Below are positions 33,989 through 42,554 of a stretch of DNA of 64,000 nt, piece after piece. The position numbers were made by a program, and so were the translations under genes. Origin of the DNA: Streptomyces sp. NBC_01335 (GTDB lineage Bacteria; Actinomycetota; Actinomycetes; Streptomycetales; Streptomycetaceae); the NCBI RefSeq assembly GCF_035953295.1, contig NZ_CP108370.1, positions 3,563,001 to 3,627,000 on the forward strand. The letters are read 5' to 3'. Every line of letters begins with the position of its first letter. Positions within the stretch are counted from its first letter, which is position 1. The notes under the pieces were generated by a model. The model worked only from the letters and a program-made list of their open reading frames with translations, did no database searches and was not told the DNA's origin.

Positions 33989-35227
33989 ATGCGCGGCGCG
34001 GACGGCGGTTCGTCGATACCCCTACGGCAGCGGGTCACGGGCCGGCTGCAGGAACCTCTTCCCCCGCTCGCCGGGATCGAGGCGGTGACCACCACGCGTG
34101 CCGGGCTCCCCCAGCAGGCCGCCGGAGCGGCGGGCGGCAAGCACGCGGCCACCCCCGCCCGGGCCGGACGCCGTCTCTACGCCATCGACGGCATCCGCCT
34201 GGCCGCCGCGCTGATGGTGGCCGTCCACCACTACGCCGGTACCGCCAGGGCCGACCGGCCGGGGAACCTCATCTGGGGCCGCCCGGCGTCCGAGCTGATG
34301 CCGACGGTGTTCCGGTTCGCCTCGTACGGCTGGATCGGCGTCGAGATCTTCTTCGTGATCAGCGGCTTCGTCATCTGCATGTCGTGCTGGGGCAGGACCC
34401 CCAAGGACTTCTTCGTCTCGCGGGTGATCCGGCTCTACCCGGCGTACTGGATCGCCATCGTCCTCACCACCGGGTTCCTGGCCGCCGTACCCGGCGTCTG
34501 GGAACGGCTCAAGCTGCGTGAGGTACTGATCAACTTCACCATGCTGCAGTCCGGTTCGGGGGTACCGAACGTCGACGGCGTCTACTGGACCCTCTGGTCG
34601 GAGCTCCGGTTCTACCTGCTCTTCCTGATCGTCGTCGCCTCCGGGCTGACGTACCGCAAGGTCGTGGTGTTCTGCTGCGTGTGGGGGGCCGTCGCCATGC
34701 TGGCGCCGGTCTCCCACTTCCCGCTGCTCGTCCTCGTCGCACAGCCCGAGGGCGCCTGGTACTTCATCGCCGGGCTCGCGCTCTACCTGATGCACCGGTT
34801 CGGCCAGGACCTGCTGCTCTGGGGCATCCTCGGCATGGCCTGGATGATGGGCCAGCTGGAGCTGGGGCACCGCATCGACCTGGTCGAGCACGTCTCCAGC
34901 TGGCGCGGCAGCGTGGTCGTCTTCACCGCGTTCCTGCTGCTCATGGTCGGCATCTCCCTGGGCCTGACCGACCGCGTCCGCTGGAAGTGGCTGGTCACCG
35001 CCGGGACGATGACGTACCCGCTCTACCTCACGCACTACGCGATCGGCACCACGCTGATCAACCGGCTGCGGGACACCATGGACCCCCGGCTGCTGCTCGT
35101 CGCCGTCCTCGCGGGCTTCCTCCTCCTGGCCTACGTGATCCACCGCTTCGTGGAACGCCCGCTCGCGCGCCTGCTGAAGCAGGGGCTCAACTCCGCCTTC
35201 GTCCGGCTGCGCACCGCCCGGGACTGA
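33989..35227 (+). CDS. Acyltransferase 3 family membrane protein
   Basis: The 412-residue protein has about ten transmembrane segments and the acyltransferase-3 (OafA-type) hallmarks. The opening RRLYAIDGIRLAAALMVAVH has the catalytic-type His in HHYAG, followed by GVEIFFVISGFVICMS and FFVSRVIRLYPAYWIAIVL. The C-terminal part ends IHRFVERPLARLLKQ. These enzymes O-acylate surface polysaccharides or secreted small molecules; the substrate is unknown. ATG 33989 leaves about 60 non-membrane residues before the domain; GTG 34085 is an alternative but has poorly spaced ribosome-binding sequence. The gene is convergent with the Eis-like gene, 13 bp apart. Confidence 0.85.
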   Translation: MRGADGGSSIPLRQRVTGRLQEPLPPLAGIEAVTTTRAGLPQQAAGAAGGKHAATPARAGRRLYAIDGIRLAAALMVAVHHYAGTARADRPGNLIWGRPASELMPTVFRFASYGWIGVEIFFVISGFVICMSCWGRTPKDFFVSRVIRLYPAYWIAIVLTTGFLAAVPGVWERLKLREVLINFTMLQSGSGVPNVDGVYWTLWSELRFYLLFLIVVASGLTYRKVVVFCCVWGAVAMLAPVSHFPLLVLVAQPEGAWYFIAGLALYLMHRFGQDLLLWGILGMAWMMGQLELGHRIDLVEHVSSWRGSVVVFTAFLLLMVGISLGLTDRVRWKWLVTAGTMTYPLYLTHYAIGTTLINRLRDTMDPRLLLVAVLAGFLLLAYVIHRFVERPLARLLKQGLNSAFVRLRTARD

Positions 35228-35240
35228 CCCGGCGGCCGGT

Positions 35241-36494
35241 TCAGAACATGTCCGGGCACCACGGCCGGCGGGCCGTACGGAACGCACCGTCGGCCAACGC
35301 CGCCGCGCCCGGCCGGTTCTCCTCGATCCGCCCCAGGGCCACCAGCCGCTCCACCGACTCGTCACCGAGGAACACGGAGGCCAGGTCCCGTACGTCCAGG
35401 GTCAGGTCGGCGCTCCGGGTGTCCGGTACGCACACCGCGCCCTGTGGCGAGGCGTCCAGGCGGAAGACGCCGCCGGCGAGTCCGGCGGGGTCGCGTACGT
35501 CGAGGACGAGCGTGGCCTCCTGCCCGTACGTACGGGACGCGAGCAGGCGCGCGGTGTCGAGCACCCGCAGCCAGAGCCAGTCGGCGTGCGTGACCACCCG
35601 GGCGGCGCGCGGGTCGGGCAGCAGCTGGGGAAGCAGGTCGTCGGGGGCGCGGCAGCCGGTGCGGACCGTGGTGATCCAGTCGATCGCGCAGACGTACCGC
35701 CACAGGGCGCGCTCGCCCGCCGGGCCGGCCGCGATCAGCTGGCTCACGGTCGCGGTGTCCCGGGGCTGCTTGCGGTCGTCCCAGTTGTCGTCGGTGCGGT
35801 ACGCGACCAGGCCCTCGGGCTCGCCGGAGGCGGAGCGGTACAGGGCGTAGAAGGGCTCGGTCCACTTGTCCAGCGGCGGTACGCCGATCCCCGTGTGCCG
35901 GTCCCACCAGCCCTCCTGGCGGCCGACGACGCCGTGCTGCCGGGCGGCCAGCCGGCCATGGATCTCCGGGCCCAGCTTCCGTACGTCCTCCGGGTCCACG
36001 AGGTCGATCCGGCCACCGCCCAGTTCGGCGTCGAGCGGGCCGTGCGGGTCCAGCCCCGCGCGGGTGAGGTCCACCTCCCACTCGGTGTGCGAGGTGGCGG
36101 GGCCGAAGCCGAAGCGCCCGTAGATCGGGTACTCGGCCGCGATCAGGGTGGCGGCGACCTCGCCGCGCTCCTTCGCCGCCGCGAGGTCCGCCGCCACCAT
36201 CCGGCTCAGCAGGCCCCGCCTGCGGTGGGTCGGCGCGACCGTCACCGCACTGATCGCGTCCACCGTGACCCGGGCGCCGCCGGGCACCGTCAGCTCCTGG
36301 GCGAACGAACGGAAGGTCGCCACGCACCGTGTGCCGTCGAACGCGCCCCGCACCCGGGAGACGTCGATCTGCGGCAGCCTCGCCGCCGCCTCCCGCTCCA
36401 GGCCCTCCGTCGAGGACTGCAGGAACCCCCTTCGGACGGCCATCATCCATGCGGGGAACTCGGTCGCGGTGATCACACGTATGTCCAGGCCCAT
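35241..36494 (-). CDS. Eis-like GNAT N-acetyltransferase
   Basis: The 417-residue protein has the Eis architecture. An N-terminal GNAT domain carries acetyl-CoA binding [20 protein letters not shown] and [14 protein letters not shown] second degenerate GNAT domain follows, then a C-terminal sterol-carrier-like domain ending PWCPDMF, where the terminal carboxylate forms part of the active site in Eis. Mycobacterial Eis multi-acetylates aminoglycosides and protein lysines; Streptomyces homologues are common and their substrates mostly unknown. The start at [16 protein letters not shown] is natural. Confidence 0.9.
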   Translation of the reverse strand: MGLDIRVITATEFPAWMMAVRRGFLQSSTEGLEREAAARLPQIDVSRVRGAFDGTRCVATFRSFAQELTVPGGARVTVDAISAVTVAPTHRRRGLLSRMVAADLAAAKERGEVAATLIAAEYPIYGRFGFGPATSHTEWEVDLTRAGLDPHGPLDAELGGGRIDLVDPEDVRKLGPEIHGRLAARQHGVVGRQEGWWDRHTGIGVPPLDKWTEPFYALYRSASGEPEGLVAYRTDDNWDDRKQPRDTATVSQLIAAGPAGERALWRYVCAIDWITTVRTGCRAPDDLLPQLLPDPRAARVVTHADWLWLRVLDTARLLASRTYGQEATLVLDVRDPAGLAGGVFRLDASPQGAVCVPDTRSADLTLDVRDLASVFLGDESVERLVALGRIEENRPGAAALADGAFRTARRPWCPDMF

Positions 36495-36599
36495 ATGCCC
36501 ACGCTAAGCGGCCGTTCCCGCCGTGTCGCCCGCATTTCCGGGGCCTCGAAGGGGCATCGGAACGCGGGCACAGGAGCGCCGCCCCGGCCCCGCGGGGCG

Positions 36600-37589
36600 T
36601 CAGAACGCCGCCCGCACCTCGCCGACCTCGACCGCGCCGCCCGTCAGCGGCGCCCGGCCGACCCGGGAGACGACCGGGGCGTCCACGCCGAGGAGTTCCA
36701 GGGCGCGGGCCAGCACCGGGCCGAGCGCCCGGGTGGAGCCGTCCTCGATCTTGAACGCCAGGGCGCGGCCGTCCGGCAGCGCCAGCGCCTGCACGGCCTC
36801 GGCGCCCATCTTCGAGAGGGTCCCCGGCAGTTCGCGCATCAGCCAGGTGTCCGGCCGCCGGGTGCCCGCCACGTACTCCGGGTGGGCGCGCATCGCGTCC
36901 GCGACCCGCCGCTCCGCCGTACCGCGTTCCGCCAGGACGAAGGAGCGGAACGCCCGCGCCAGCCCGGTCAGCCCGATCGCCATCAGCGGCGCACCGCAAC
37001 CGTCCGTGCCGACCGCGGCGACCGGTTCGCCCGCCGCCTCCTCGATCACCTGGTGCACCAGCTGCTGGAGCGGGTGCGCCGGGTCGAGGTAGCTCGCGGT
37101 GTCCCAGCCGCTCCGCGCGCAGACGGCGAGCATCGCCGCGTGCTTGCCCGAGCAGTTCATGGTGATCGGCTCCCGGACCCGCCCGGAGGCGAGGTACGCC
37201 TCTGCCTCGACCGGGTCCAGCGGCAGGTCGGGCGGGGTCTGGAGGTCGGCGGGGCTCAGCCCGTGCTCGGCCAGCATCGTCGCGACGAGCGCGAGGTGGA
37301 AGTCCTCCCCGGAGTGGCTCGCGGCGGCGAGCGCCAGCCGCTCACCGGACAGGTCGAGACCGGCCCGCAGGATCGCGGCGGCCTGCATCGGCTTGTTGGA
37401 CGAGCGGGGGAAGACGGGCGCCGCCGGATCGCCGAGCGCGTACTCCACGCTGCCGTCCGCCGCCAGCAGCACCAGGGAGCCCCGGTGGCGGCCCTCCAGG
37501 AACCCGGACCGCACGACCTCCGCGAGCACCGGACGGACGTCCGGCGTACCGGGGCCGGAGGGAGAGGCGAGGGCGTCGTTGCTGGTCAT
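36600..37589 (-). CDS. Asparaginase (AnsA/asparaginase II family)
   Basis: The 329-residue protein has family motifs FPRSSNKPMQAAAIL (catalytic serines and lysine near residue 62), ALAAASHSGEDFHL, NCSGKHAAMLAVC and GTDGCGAPLMAIGL. It corresponds to the Rhizobium-type, thermolabile asparaginase II family (PF06089), which hydrolyses L-asparagine to aspartate and ammonia in the cytoplasm; no signal peptide is seen. It is monocistronic in appearance, with the rsiG gene 42 nt upstream on the same strand. Confidence 0.9.
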   Translation of the reverse strand: MTSNDALASPSGPGTPDVRPVLAEVVRSGFLEGRHRGSLVLLAADGSVEYALGDPAAPVFPRSSNKPMQAAAILRAGLDLSGERLALAAASHSGEDFHLALVATMLAEHGLSPADLQTPPDLPLDPVEAEAYLASGRVREPITMNCSGKHAAMLAVCARSGWDTASYLDPAHPLQQLVHQVIEEAAGEPVAAVGTDGCGAPLMAIGLTGLARAFRSFVLAERGTAERRVADAMRAHPEYVAGTRRPDTWLMRELPGTLSKMGAEAVQALALPDGRALAFKIEDGSTRALGPVLARALELLGVDAPVVSRVGRAPLTGGAVEVGEVRAAF

Positions 37590-37631
37590 GAGGGCCTTCC
37601 GGGGGCTGGATCCGCTCCCGGAAGGATCACC

Positions 37632-38330
37632 TCAGGCGAGCAGATCGTCTACTTGTGCTTCTCCGTCACGGTACCTGCGGGCGATCTCCGCCCCGCATTC
37701 GTCCGCCGTGCGCTGGAGCTGGTGACGGCGGCGCGAGACCTGCTTCTCGTAGCCGACGAGCCGGCCCATCGCGGTGTGCAGCTCCTCGTCCGTACGGGCT
37801 TCGAGGTCGGACAGCTCCACCTCGGCGAGCGTCTCCGCGGCCAGCCTGGCGTACTCGTCGCCACGCGGGGTGCGGAGCGTGACGTGCCGGGCGGAGGTGC
37901 GGTGCCGCGACGGGGTGTCCGCCAGGATCTCCGAGAGCCGGTCCACCACCGGGGACTCCGGGTCCTGCCGCCGCGCCAGCTCGGCCCGCAGGATGTCGAT
38001 GCGCCCCTGGACCAGCCGGCGTACGTAGCTGAGGTCGGCCTCGTCCCGCTGGGCGTCCCGGCGCAGCGTCCGCAGCGCGGGAAGCCGGAGCCCGCCGAAC
38101 CCGGCCTGCGGGCGGACCGCCCCCAGCCCCTCGGGGACGCCCGGGTGCGCGGCGCCCTGCTCGGGCACGGAACCGGCCGAGGCGGCGGACGGCACCCGCA
38201 CCGGAGCGACCGCGGCCCCTGCCCCGGGCCCGCCCTCCGGTCCCGGTACGCTCCGCTGCACGGGCGGTCTCACGGTGGTGGGCGTCGTCGGTACGGCACC
38301 GGGAGATTGTCCCGTTCCATAGGTACTCAT
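37632..38330 (-). CDS. rsiG: RsiG, c-di-GMP-dependent anti-sigma factor for WhiG
   Basis: The 232-residue protein has a disordered Pro/Gly-rich N-terminus (about 1-85) and a C-terminal helical hairpin. Both helices carry the exact E-x3-S-x2-R-x3-Q-x3-D c-di-GMP-binding signature described for RsiG: E97, S101, R104, Q108, D112 in the first and E195, S199, R202, Q206, D210 in the second. RsiG with c-di-GMP sequesters the sporulation sigma factor WhiG and holds Streptomyces in vegetative growth. I know of no other protein type with this duplicated motif. The asparaginase gene follows on the same strand, 42 nt away. Start is ATG 38330 with GGAACA upstream. Confidence 0.9.
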   Translation of the reverse strand: MSTYGTGQSPGAVPTTPTTVRPPVQRSVPGPEGGPGAGAAVAPVRVPSAASAGSVPEQGAAHPGVPEGLGAVRPQAGFGGLRLPALRTLRRDAQRDEADLSYVRRLVQGRIDILRAELARRQDPESPVVDRLSEILADTPSRHRTSARHVTLRTPRGDEYARLAAETLAEVELSDLEARTDEELHTAMGRLVGYEKQVSRRRHQLQRTADECGAEIARRYRDGEAQVDDLLA

Positions 38331-38445
38331 GCTGTTCCGTCCCCTCGACCGGTGCGTCGGCACACCGACATCGTGCATCGTGCCACCCCGCCCGGGGCCG
38401 ACGCAGGGGTTCTGTACCCGTTCAGCCCAAGATAGGTTGGTCTGT

Positions 38446-38895
38446 ATGCGTGCAGTGGTACAGAGAGTGGATGGCGCCAGCGTCTCCGTGTCCGAGGGCA
38501 CCGAAGCCGCCCCGGAGACCGGAGTCGTCGGCGAGATCATGGGCGAGGGCCTGTGCGTGCTGGTCGGAGTCACCCACGGGGACACCCCGGAGAAGGCGGC
38601 GCAGCTCGCCCGGAAGCTCTGGTCGGTGCGCGTCCTGGAGGGCGAGAAGTCCTGTTCCGACGTGAACGCACCGCTTCTGGTCATTTCGCAGTTCACCCTC
38701 TACGGGGACGCCCGCAAGGGTCGCCGCCCCACCTGGAACGCCGCCGCGCCCGGTGAGGTCGCCGAACCGCTGGTCGACGAGGTCGTGGCGCGGCTGCGGG
38801 CGCTCGGCGCGCGGGTGGAGACGGGCCGGTTCGGGGCGGACATGCGCGTCACGCTCACCAACCACGGCCCGTTCACCGTACTCATCGAGGTCTGA
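38446..38895 (+). CDS. dtd: D-aminoacyl-tRNA deacylase
   Basis: The 149-residue DTD clears D-amino acids (and glycine from tRNA-Ala) from mischarged tRNA. The N-terminus [15 protein letters not shown] is canonical. The catalytic SQFTLYGD motif and the cis-GP cross-subunit motif [11 protein letters not shown] at the C-terminus are both present, with NHGPFT where many enzymes have NDGPVT. Length is normal. ATG 38446 matches family N-termini; the frame extension upstream is unrelated. The gene is divergent from rsiG, with overlapping upstream regions, and convergent with the ygfZ-like gene. Confidence 0.95.
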   Translation: MRAVVQRVDGASVSVSEGTEAAPETGVVGEIMGEGLCVLVGVTHGDTPEKAAQLARKLWSVRVLEGEKSCSDVNAPLLVISQFTLYGDARKGRRPTWNAAAPGEVAEPLVDEVVARLRALGARVETGRFGADMRVTLTNHGPFTVLIEV

Positions 38896-38945
38896 CAGGC
38901 CCGGGAGCCCCGGAGTCCGGGGCTCCCGGCAGCCGGGCCCGGGCC

Positions 38946-39911
38946 CTACGGCTCGACGATCGTCTCCTGTGCGGCGGCCGTGTCCCCGGCGAGCAGCTCG
39001 GCGTCGACCGCGGTGTTCCGCTTGACCAGCGCGAGGGCGATCGGGCCGAGTTCGTGGTGCCGGGCCGAGGTGGTGATGAACCCGAGCTGGCGGCCCTCCG
39101 CACCGTCCGAGGCCAGCCGGACCGGCGTGCCGTGTCCGGGCAGGTGCACCTCGCTGCCGTCCAGGTGGAGGAAGACGAGCCTGCGCGGCGGCTTCCCCAG
39201 GTTGTGGACGCGCGCGACGGTCTCCTGCCCCCGGTAGCAGCCCTTCTGCAGGTGGACCGCGGTGCCGATCCAGCCCAGCTCGTGCGGGATGGTCCGGTGG
39301 TCGGTCTCGAAGCCCAGGCGCGGGCGGTGCGCCTCCACGCGCAGCGCCTCGTACGCCAGGATGCCCGCGGCCGGGCCGGCCGCGGCGGTGTACGCCTCCA
39401 GGTCGGCGCGCGGCAGGAACACGTCGCGGCCGTGCGGCTCCTCGCGCACGGCGACACCCTCGGGCACCTCCGTGATGGAACCGGCCGGGAGGTGCACGAC
39501 GGCGAACTCCTCGGTGCGGTCGGCGACTTCCACCCGGTAGAAGAACTTCATCGACTCCAGGTACGCCACCAGGTCCGCGCGGGTCCCCGGCTCGACGTGC
39601 ATCCACACCGTGGAGCCGTCGTCCACGAGGTAGAGGGCGTGCTCGATGTGGCCGTTGGCGGAGAGGATCAGCGCCTCGGTGGCCCGGTTCGGCGCGAGGT
39701 CGGTGACGTGCTGGGTGAGCAGCAGGTGCAGCCAGCTCAGCCGGTCGTCACCGGTGACGGTGACGACACCCCGGTGCGACAGGTCGACGAACCCGTCTCC
39801 GGCGGCGAGGGCGCGTTGCTCGCGGAACAGGTCGCCGTAGTGCGCGGCGACACCTTCGTCGCGGCCTTCGGCGGGGACGGCGCCGGGCAGGGACAGCAAG
39901 GGGCTCTTCAT
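38946..39911 (-). CDS. ygfZ: YgfZ/GcvT-like folate-binding protein
   Basis: The 321-residue protein has a GcvT-like tetrahydrofolate-binding fold and the diagnostic KGCYRGQE motif (the K-G-C-Y-x-G-Q-E signature of YgfZ/IBA57 proteins, with the essential cysteine). An N-terminal DRLSWLHLLLTQHV segment also fits. YgfZ supports assembly or repair of certain iron-sulfur enzymes. The start is taken at MKSPLLSLPG; upstream codons are Arg/Pro-rich. The MITE copy B lies 69 nt upstream of the start and may affect its promoter. Confidence 0.92.
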   Translation of the reverse strand: MKSPLLSLPGAVPAEGRDEGVAAHYGDLFREQRALAAGDGFVDLSHRGVVTVTGDDRLSWLHLLLTQHVTDLAPNRATEALILSANGHIEHALYLVDDGSTVWMHVEPGTRADLVAYLESMKFFYRVEVADRTEEFAVVHLPAGSITEVPEGVAVREEPHGRDVFLPRADLEAYTAAAGPAAGILAYEALRVEAHRPRLGFETDHRTIPHELGWIGTAVHLQKGCYRGQETVARVHNLGKPPRRLVFLHLDGSEVHLPGHGTPVRLASDGAEGRQLGFITTSARHHELGPIALALVKRNTAVDAELLAGDTAAAQETIVEP

Positions 39912-39980
39912 GCGACCAGCGTACGGCGCGCGCCCCCGGGCCGTGGGGCCGGGCGGACGGCGCCACTTCCGACACACGCC

Positions 39981-40148
39981 CTAGGCCGTGTCTGACAATT
40001 CCCGCCGGGCGGGCGGCGCCCGGCACGGCACCTCGCGGTGTTGTCGGACCGCCCGCGTACATCCAGTACGCGGGCGGTCCTCCGCCTTGCGAGGCACCGC
40101 ACCGGACACCGCCCGCTGATCCGACGCGAATTGTCAGACACGGCCTAG
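39981..40148. mobile_element. MITE-like element, copy B (168 bp with flanking CTAG)
   Basis: This is the reverse complement of copy A (19608-19775), with one mismatch over the whole length. The terminal inverted repeats (GGCCGTGTCTGACAATTC) and bounding CTAG on both sides are the same. The central perfect 15-bp hairpin lies at about 40045-40079. The right-hand CTAG (40145-40148) contains the TAG stop codon of nur, and the hairpin lies directly downstream of nur, so it could serve as its terminator. Confidence 0.9.
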
Positions 40149-40582
40149 GCGTCCGCGGACTCCGCCTTGGCGGCGCAGTCGCGGCAGCGGCCGAAGATCG
40201 CGAAGTGCTTGAGGTCCGTCTCGAAGCCGAAGGTCTCCCGCAGCTTGGCGGTGAACTCGGCCGCCACCTCGGTGTCCGCCTCGATGACGCCCGAGCAGTC
40301 CCGGCAGACCAGGTGGATGTGGTGGTGGCGGTCGGCCAGGTGGTAGGTGGGGGCGCCGTGGCCGAGGTGGGCGTGGCTGACCAGCCCGAGCTCCTCCAGG
40401 AGCTCCAGGGTCCGGTAGACGGTGGAGATGTTGACCCCGGACGCGGTCCGGCGCACCTCGCAGAGGATGTCGTCGGGCGTCGCGTGCTCCAGCGCGTCGA
40501 CCGCCTCCAGCACGAGCTGGCGCTGCGGCGTGAGCCGGTACCCGCGCTGCCGGAGGTCGGTCTTCCAGTCGGTGCTCACCAC
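40145..40582 (-). CDS. nur: Nur, nickel-responsive Fur-family repressor
   Basis: The 145-residue Fur-family protein starts at GTG 40582 and reads VSTDWKTDLRQRGYRLTPQR. With this start the metal ligands fall at Nur numbering: His33, His86, His88 and His90 (one site; DRHHHIH) and His70, His72 and His126 (the nickel site). The CRDC pair at 93-96 and CRDC near the end form structural cysteines. Nur represses nickel uptake and sodF and thereby switches between nickel and iron superoxide dismutases in Streptomyces. The TAG stop codon is inside the CTAG border of the adjoining MITE, so the last residue is at the insertion point. Confidence 0.92.
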   Translation of the reverse strand: MVSTDWKTDLRQRGYRLTPQRQLVLEAVDALEHATPDDILCEVRRTASGVNISTVYRTLELLEELGLVSHAHLGHGAPTYHLADRHHHIHLVCRDCSGVIEADTEVAAEFTAKLRETFGFETDLKHFAIFGRCRDCAAKAESADA

Positions 40583-40671
40583 GGGGCCAGTGTACGGCCG
40601 CCCCCGCAGGGCATCCCCCTGTACGAAGGAGGATGCCGGTGGGCCCGTACGGCCGTTGGCGTGGGCGCCGC

Positions 40672-41244
40672 CTACTTGAAGAAGGCGATGCCGTCGTCCG
40701 GGAGGTCGCCGAGGCTCTTCGCCATCTCCTGGACCTCTTCCGGCGTGACGACCTTCTTGAGGTGCGCCGACATGTAGGGGCGCAGTTCGACGTCGGGGGT
40801 CGCCTTCTCGCCGACCCACATGAGGTCGCTGTTCACGTAGCCGTAGAGGCGCTTGCCGCCGCTGTACGGGCCGGAGGCCGCGGTGCGGGCGACCGCGTCG
40901 GTGACGACGTCGATCTGCGGCTTCTGGTCGGCGAGCTCGCCGTACCAGACCTCGACGACGCCCTGGTCACGGACCATGACGATCTCGACCTTGCGGTCCT
41001 TGTCGATGCGCCAGTAGCCGGACTCGGACTCCAGCGGCCGGACCTTGTTGCCCTCGGCGTCGAGCACCCAGGAGTGCGACACGTATTCGAGGAAGTCACG
41101 GCCGTCGTGGCTGAAGGAGACTTCCTGGCCGAAGTTGCACTTCTCGTCGCCGGGGAAGTCGGCGACGCCCGCGCCGGCCCAGTTGCCCAGGAGGAATGCC
41201 AGCGGGACGAGGTCCCGGTGAAGGTCGGACGGAATCGAGATCAT
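40672..41244 (-). CDS. Nitrobindin-like (FABP/THAP4-type) heme-binding protein
   Basis: The 190-residue beta-barrel protein belongs to the nitrobindin / DUF1794 family. It has the opening GNWAGAGVADFPG (family G-x-W-x-G-x-G motif), alternating beta strands with YLEYVSHSWV-like segments, and a C-terminal PYMSAHLKKV with the histidine expected to bind heme iron. Bacterial nitrobindins bind ferric heme and react with NO or peroxynitrite. The protein lies upstream of nur on the same strand with a 90-nt gap. Conservation of the ligand looks adequate, but heme binding is inferred. Confidence 0.8.
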   Translation of the reverse strand: MISIPSDLHRDLVPLAFLLGNWAGAGVADFPGDEKCNFGQEVSFSHDGRDFLEYVSHSWVLDAEGNKVRPLESESGYWRIDKDRKVEIVMVRDQGVVEVWYGELADQKPQIDVVTDAVARTAASGPYSGGKRLYGYVNSDLMWVGEKATPDVELRPYMSAHLKKVVTPEEVQEMAKSLGDLPDDGIAFFK

Positions 41245-41290
41245 GAGCGGCTCAGGCGATCTGTGAGGGAGGGGCGGAGGTCGACGAGGG

Positions 41291-41392
41291 TCAGCGCTGG
41301 CCCTGGTACAGCTTCTTCACGGTCACACCGGCGAAAGCGAGGACGCCGACGCAGACCAGGACCAGCAGGGTGGAGAAGAATGCCTCAAGCAC
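41291..41392 (-). CDS. 33-residue single-pass membrane peptide
   Basis: The frame reads from GTG 41392 with an excellent GAGGAG 6 nt upstream. The product is VLEAFFSTLLVLVCVGVLAF followed by AGVTVKKLYQGQR: one hydrophobic helix and a basic tail. Strong ribosome binding site and composition support a real small membrane protein of the kind seen at this locus in Streptomyces. It is in the same orientation as the nitrobindin-like gene, 46 nt upstream of it. Confidence 0.65.
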   Translation of the reverse strand: MLEAFFSTLLVLVCVGVLAFAGVTVKKLYQGQR

Positions 41393-41558
41393 GGGAGCTC
41401 CTCGTCATGAGCGAATCGCGGCAATGGCGCCAATACAGGGCCGGGCCCCAGCCTAGTGGGTGGGGGCCCGGCTCTCTCGTTCAGGTCCTCGCGCTGCCCG
41501 GCGGTACGGCACCGGAACGGGTCCGGCCCGGTGCCCGTCCAGGCGCTCGGCCCGTCGC

Positions 41559-42554
41559 TCAGCCCAGCAGCTGGTCCTGGAGGATCACCGTCTGCTGGAA
41601 CGGCACCTTCGCCGTCTCCCCGTCGCCCTCGTGGGACTGCACGATCACCGCGAGGGTGTCCCCGGCCACGACGTACGCGACCCGGGCGTGCTCCTTCTCG
41701 TACGGCTTGGACTCGGTGAAGACGTTGGGCTGGACGTACTCCGGCATCGGGGTGGTCGGCCAGGACTCGTCCAGCTCCAGGCCGGTGGTGCCGTCGAGCA
41801 GCGGCTTCTCGTCGCCCCAGCCGGTCAGCTCGTCGCCGAGCGCCGTGGAGAAGCCCACCGAGTTGAACTGGAGCAGGTAGATCCGGGACGAGGTGCCGTC
41901 CGGCATGGTCCAGCCGCGCGCCGCGGTGTGGCGCAGCGCCGAGTCCTGGAGCACCTGGGCGAGGTGGCTCCGGTCGTCCTCGGCGAACTCCGAGACGAAC
42001 AGCGACGAGGACACCCAGCCGCCGGTCAGCTTCTTGTCCGGCACCGATCCGGCCGGGGCGGGCAGCAGCAGGTCCCGCACGTCGGCGTAGTGGATCTCCG
42101 CGTAGTTGGAGTTGTCGAAGGGGCGGCCCTTGCCGGGCGGCAGCGCCGGAAGGGAGAGGGCGGGGTACTCCCACCGCCCGTCGCTCACGGTGGACAGGCC
42201 GGGCACGTCGGTCCGCTCCATCGAGGCGATCTGGTACGCGGTGCCCGCGGAGGCGGCGCCGAGGACCAGCACCGCGGCCGTCCAGCGCGCGACGGCCCGC
42301 AGGACGCGCCGGGGCTTGCGGGGGCGCGCGGGCGGCTCCGGGCCGTCCGGGGCGGGCACGACCGGCGCCACGGTGGGCATCGGCGGGAGGTCCGCGAGGG
42401 CGGGGGCCTGGGCGGCCGGTGCGGGGTCCGCCGGTGCGGGGTCCGCCGGTGCCGCATCGACGGGTGCCGGGGCCGGTGCGGCTTCGACGGGTGCGGGTCC
42501 GTCCGGCTCCGGTGTCACCTTCTGGGACTCCGGGGTCACCGTCTGCTCGGTCAT
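41559..42554 (-). CDS. Anchored extracytoplasmic protein, third gene of a three-gene operon
   Basis: The 331-residue protein has an Ala/Pro-rich, acidic cytoplasmic N-terminus (about 1-85, APADPAPADPAPAAQ), basic RPRKPRRVLRAVARW before a single transmembrane helix (TAAVLVLGAASAGTAYQIA), and an extracytoplasmic domain of about 210 residues containing YPALSLPALPPGKGRPFDNS. No cysteines or catalytic motif are evident. The start overlaps the preceding stop codon by ATGA, so it is translated with the two upstream genes, which share the same plan. Function unknown; probably envelope-associated. Confidence 0.75.
   Translation of the reverse strand: MTEQTVTPESQKVTPEPDGPAPVEAAPAPAPVDAAPADPAPADPAPAAQAPALADLPPMPTVAPVVPAPDGPEPPARPRKPRRVLRAVARWTAAVLVLGAASAGTAYQIASMERTDVPGLSTVSDGRWEYPALSLPALPPGKGRPFDNSNYAEIHYADVRDLLLPAPAGSVPDKKLTGGWVSSSLFVSEFAEDDRSHLAQVLQDSALRHTAARGWTMPDGTSSRIYLLQFNSVGFSTALGDELTGWGDEKPLLDGTTGLELDESWPTTPMPEYVQPNVFTESKPYEKEHARVAYVVAGDTLAVIVQSHEGDGETAKVPFQQTVILQDQLLG

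Noticed and set aside
33664..34152. Minus-strand ORF of 162 codons
   Set aside because: Only its last few residues look like MarR; most of the frame is low complexity and overlaps the start of the acyltransferase gene. Treated as a remnant instead.
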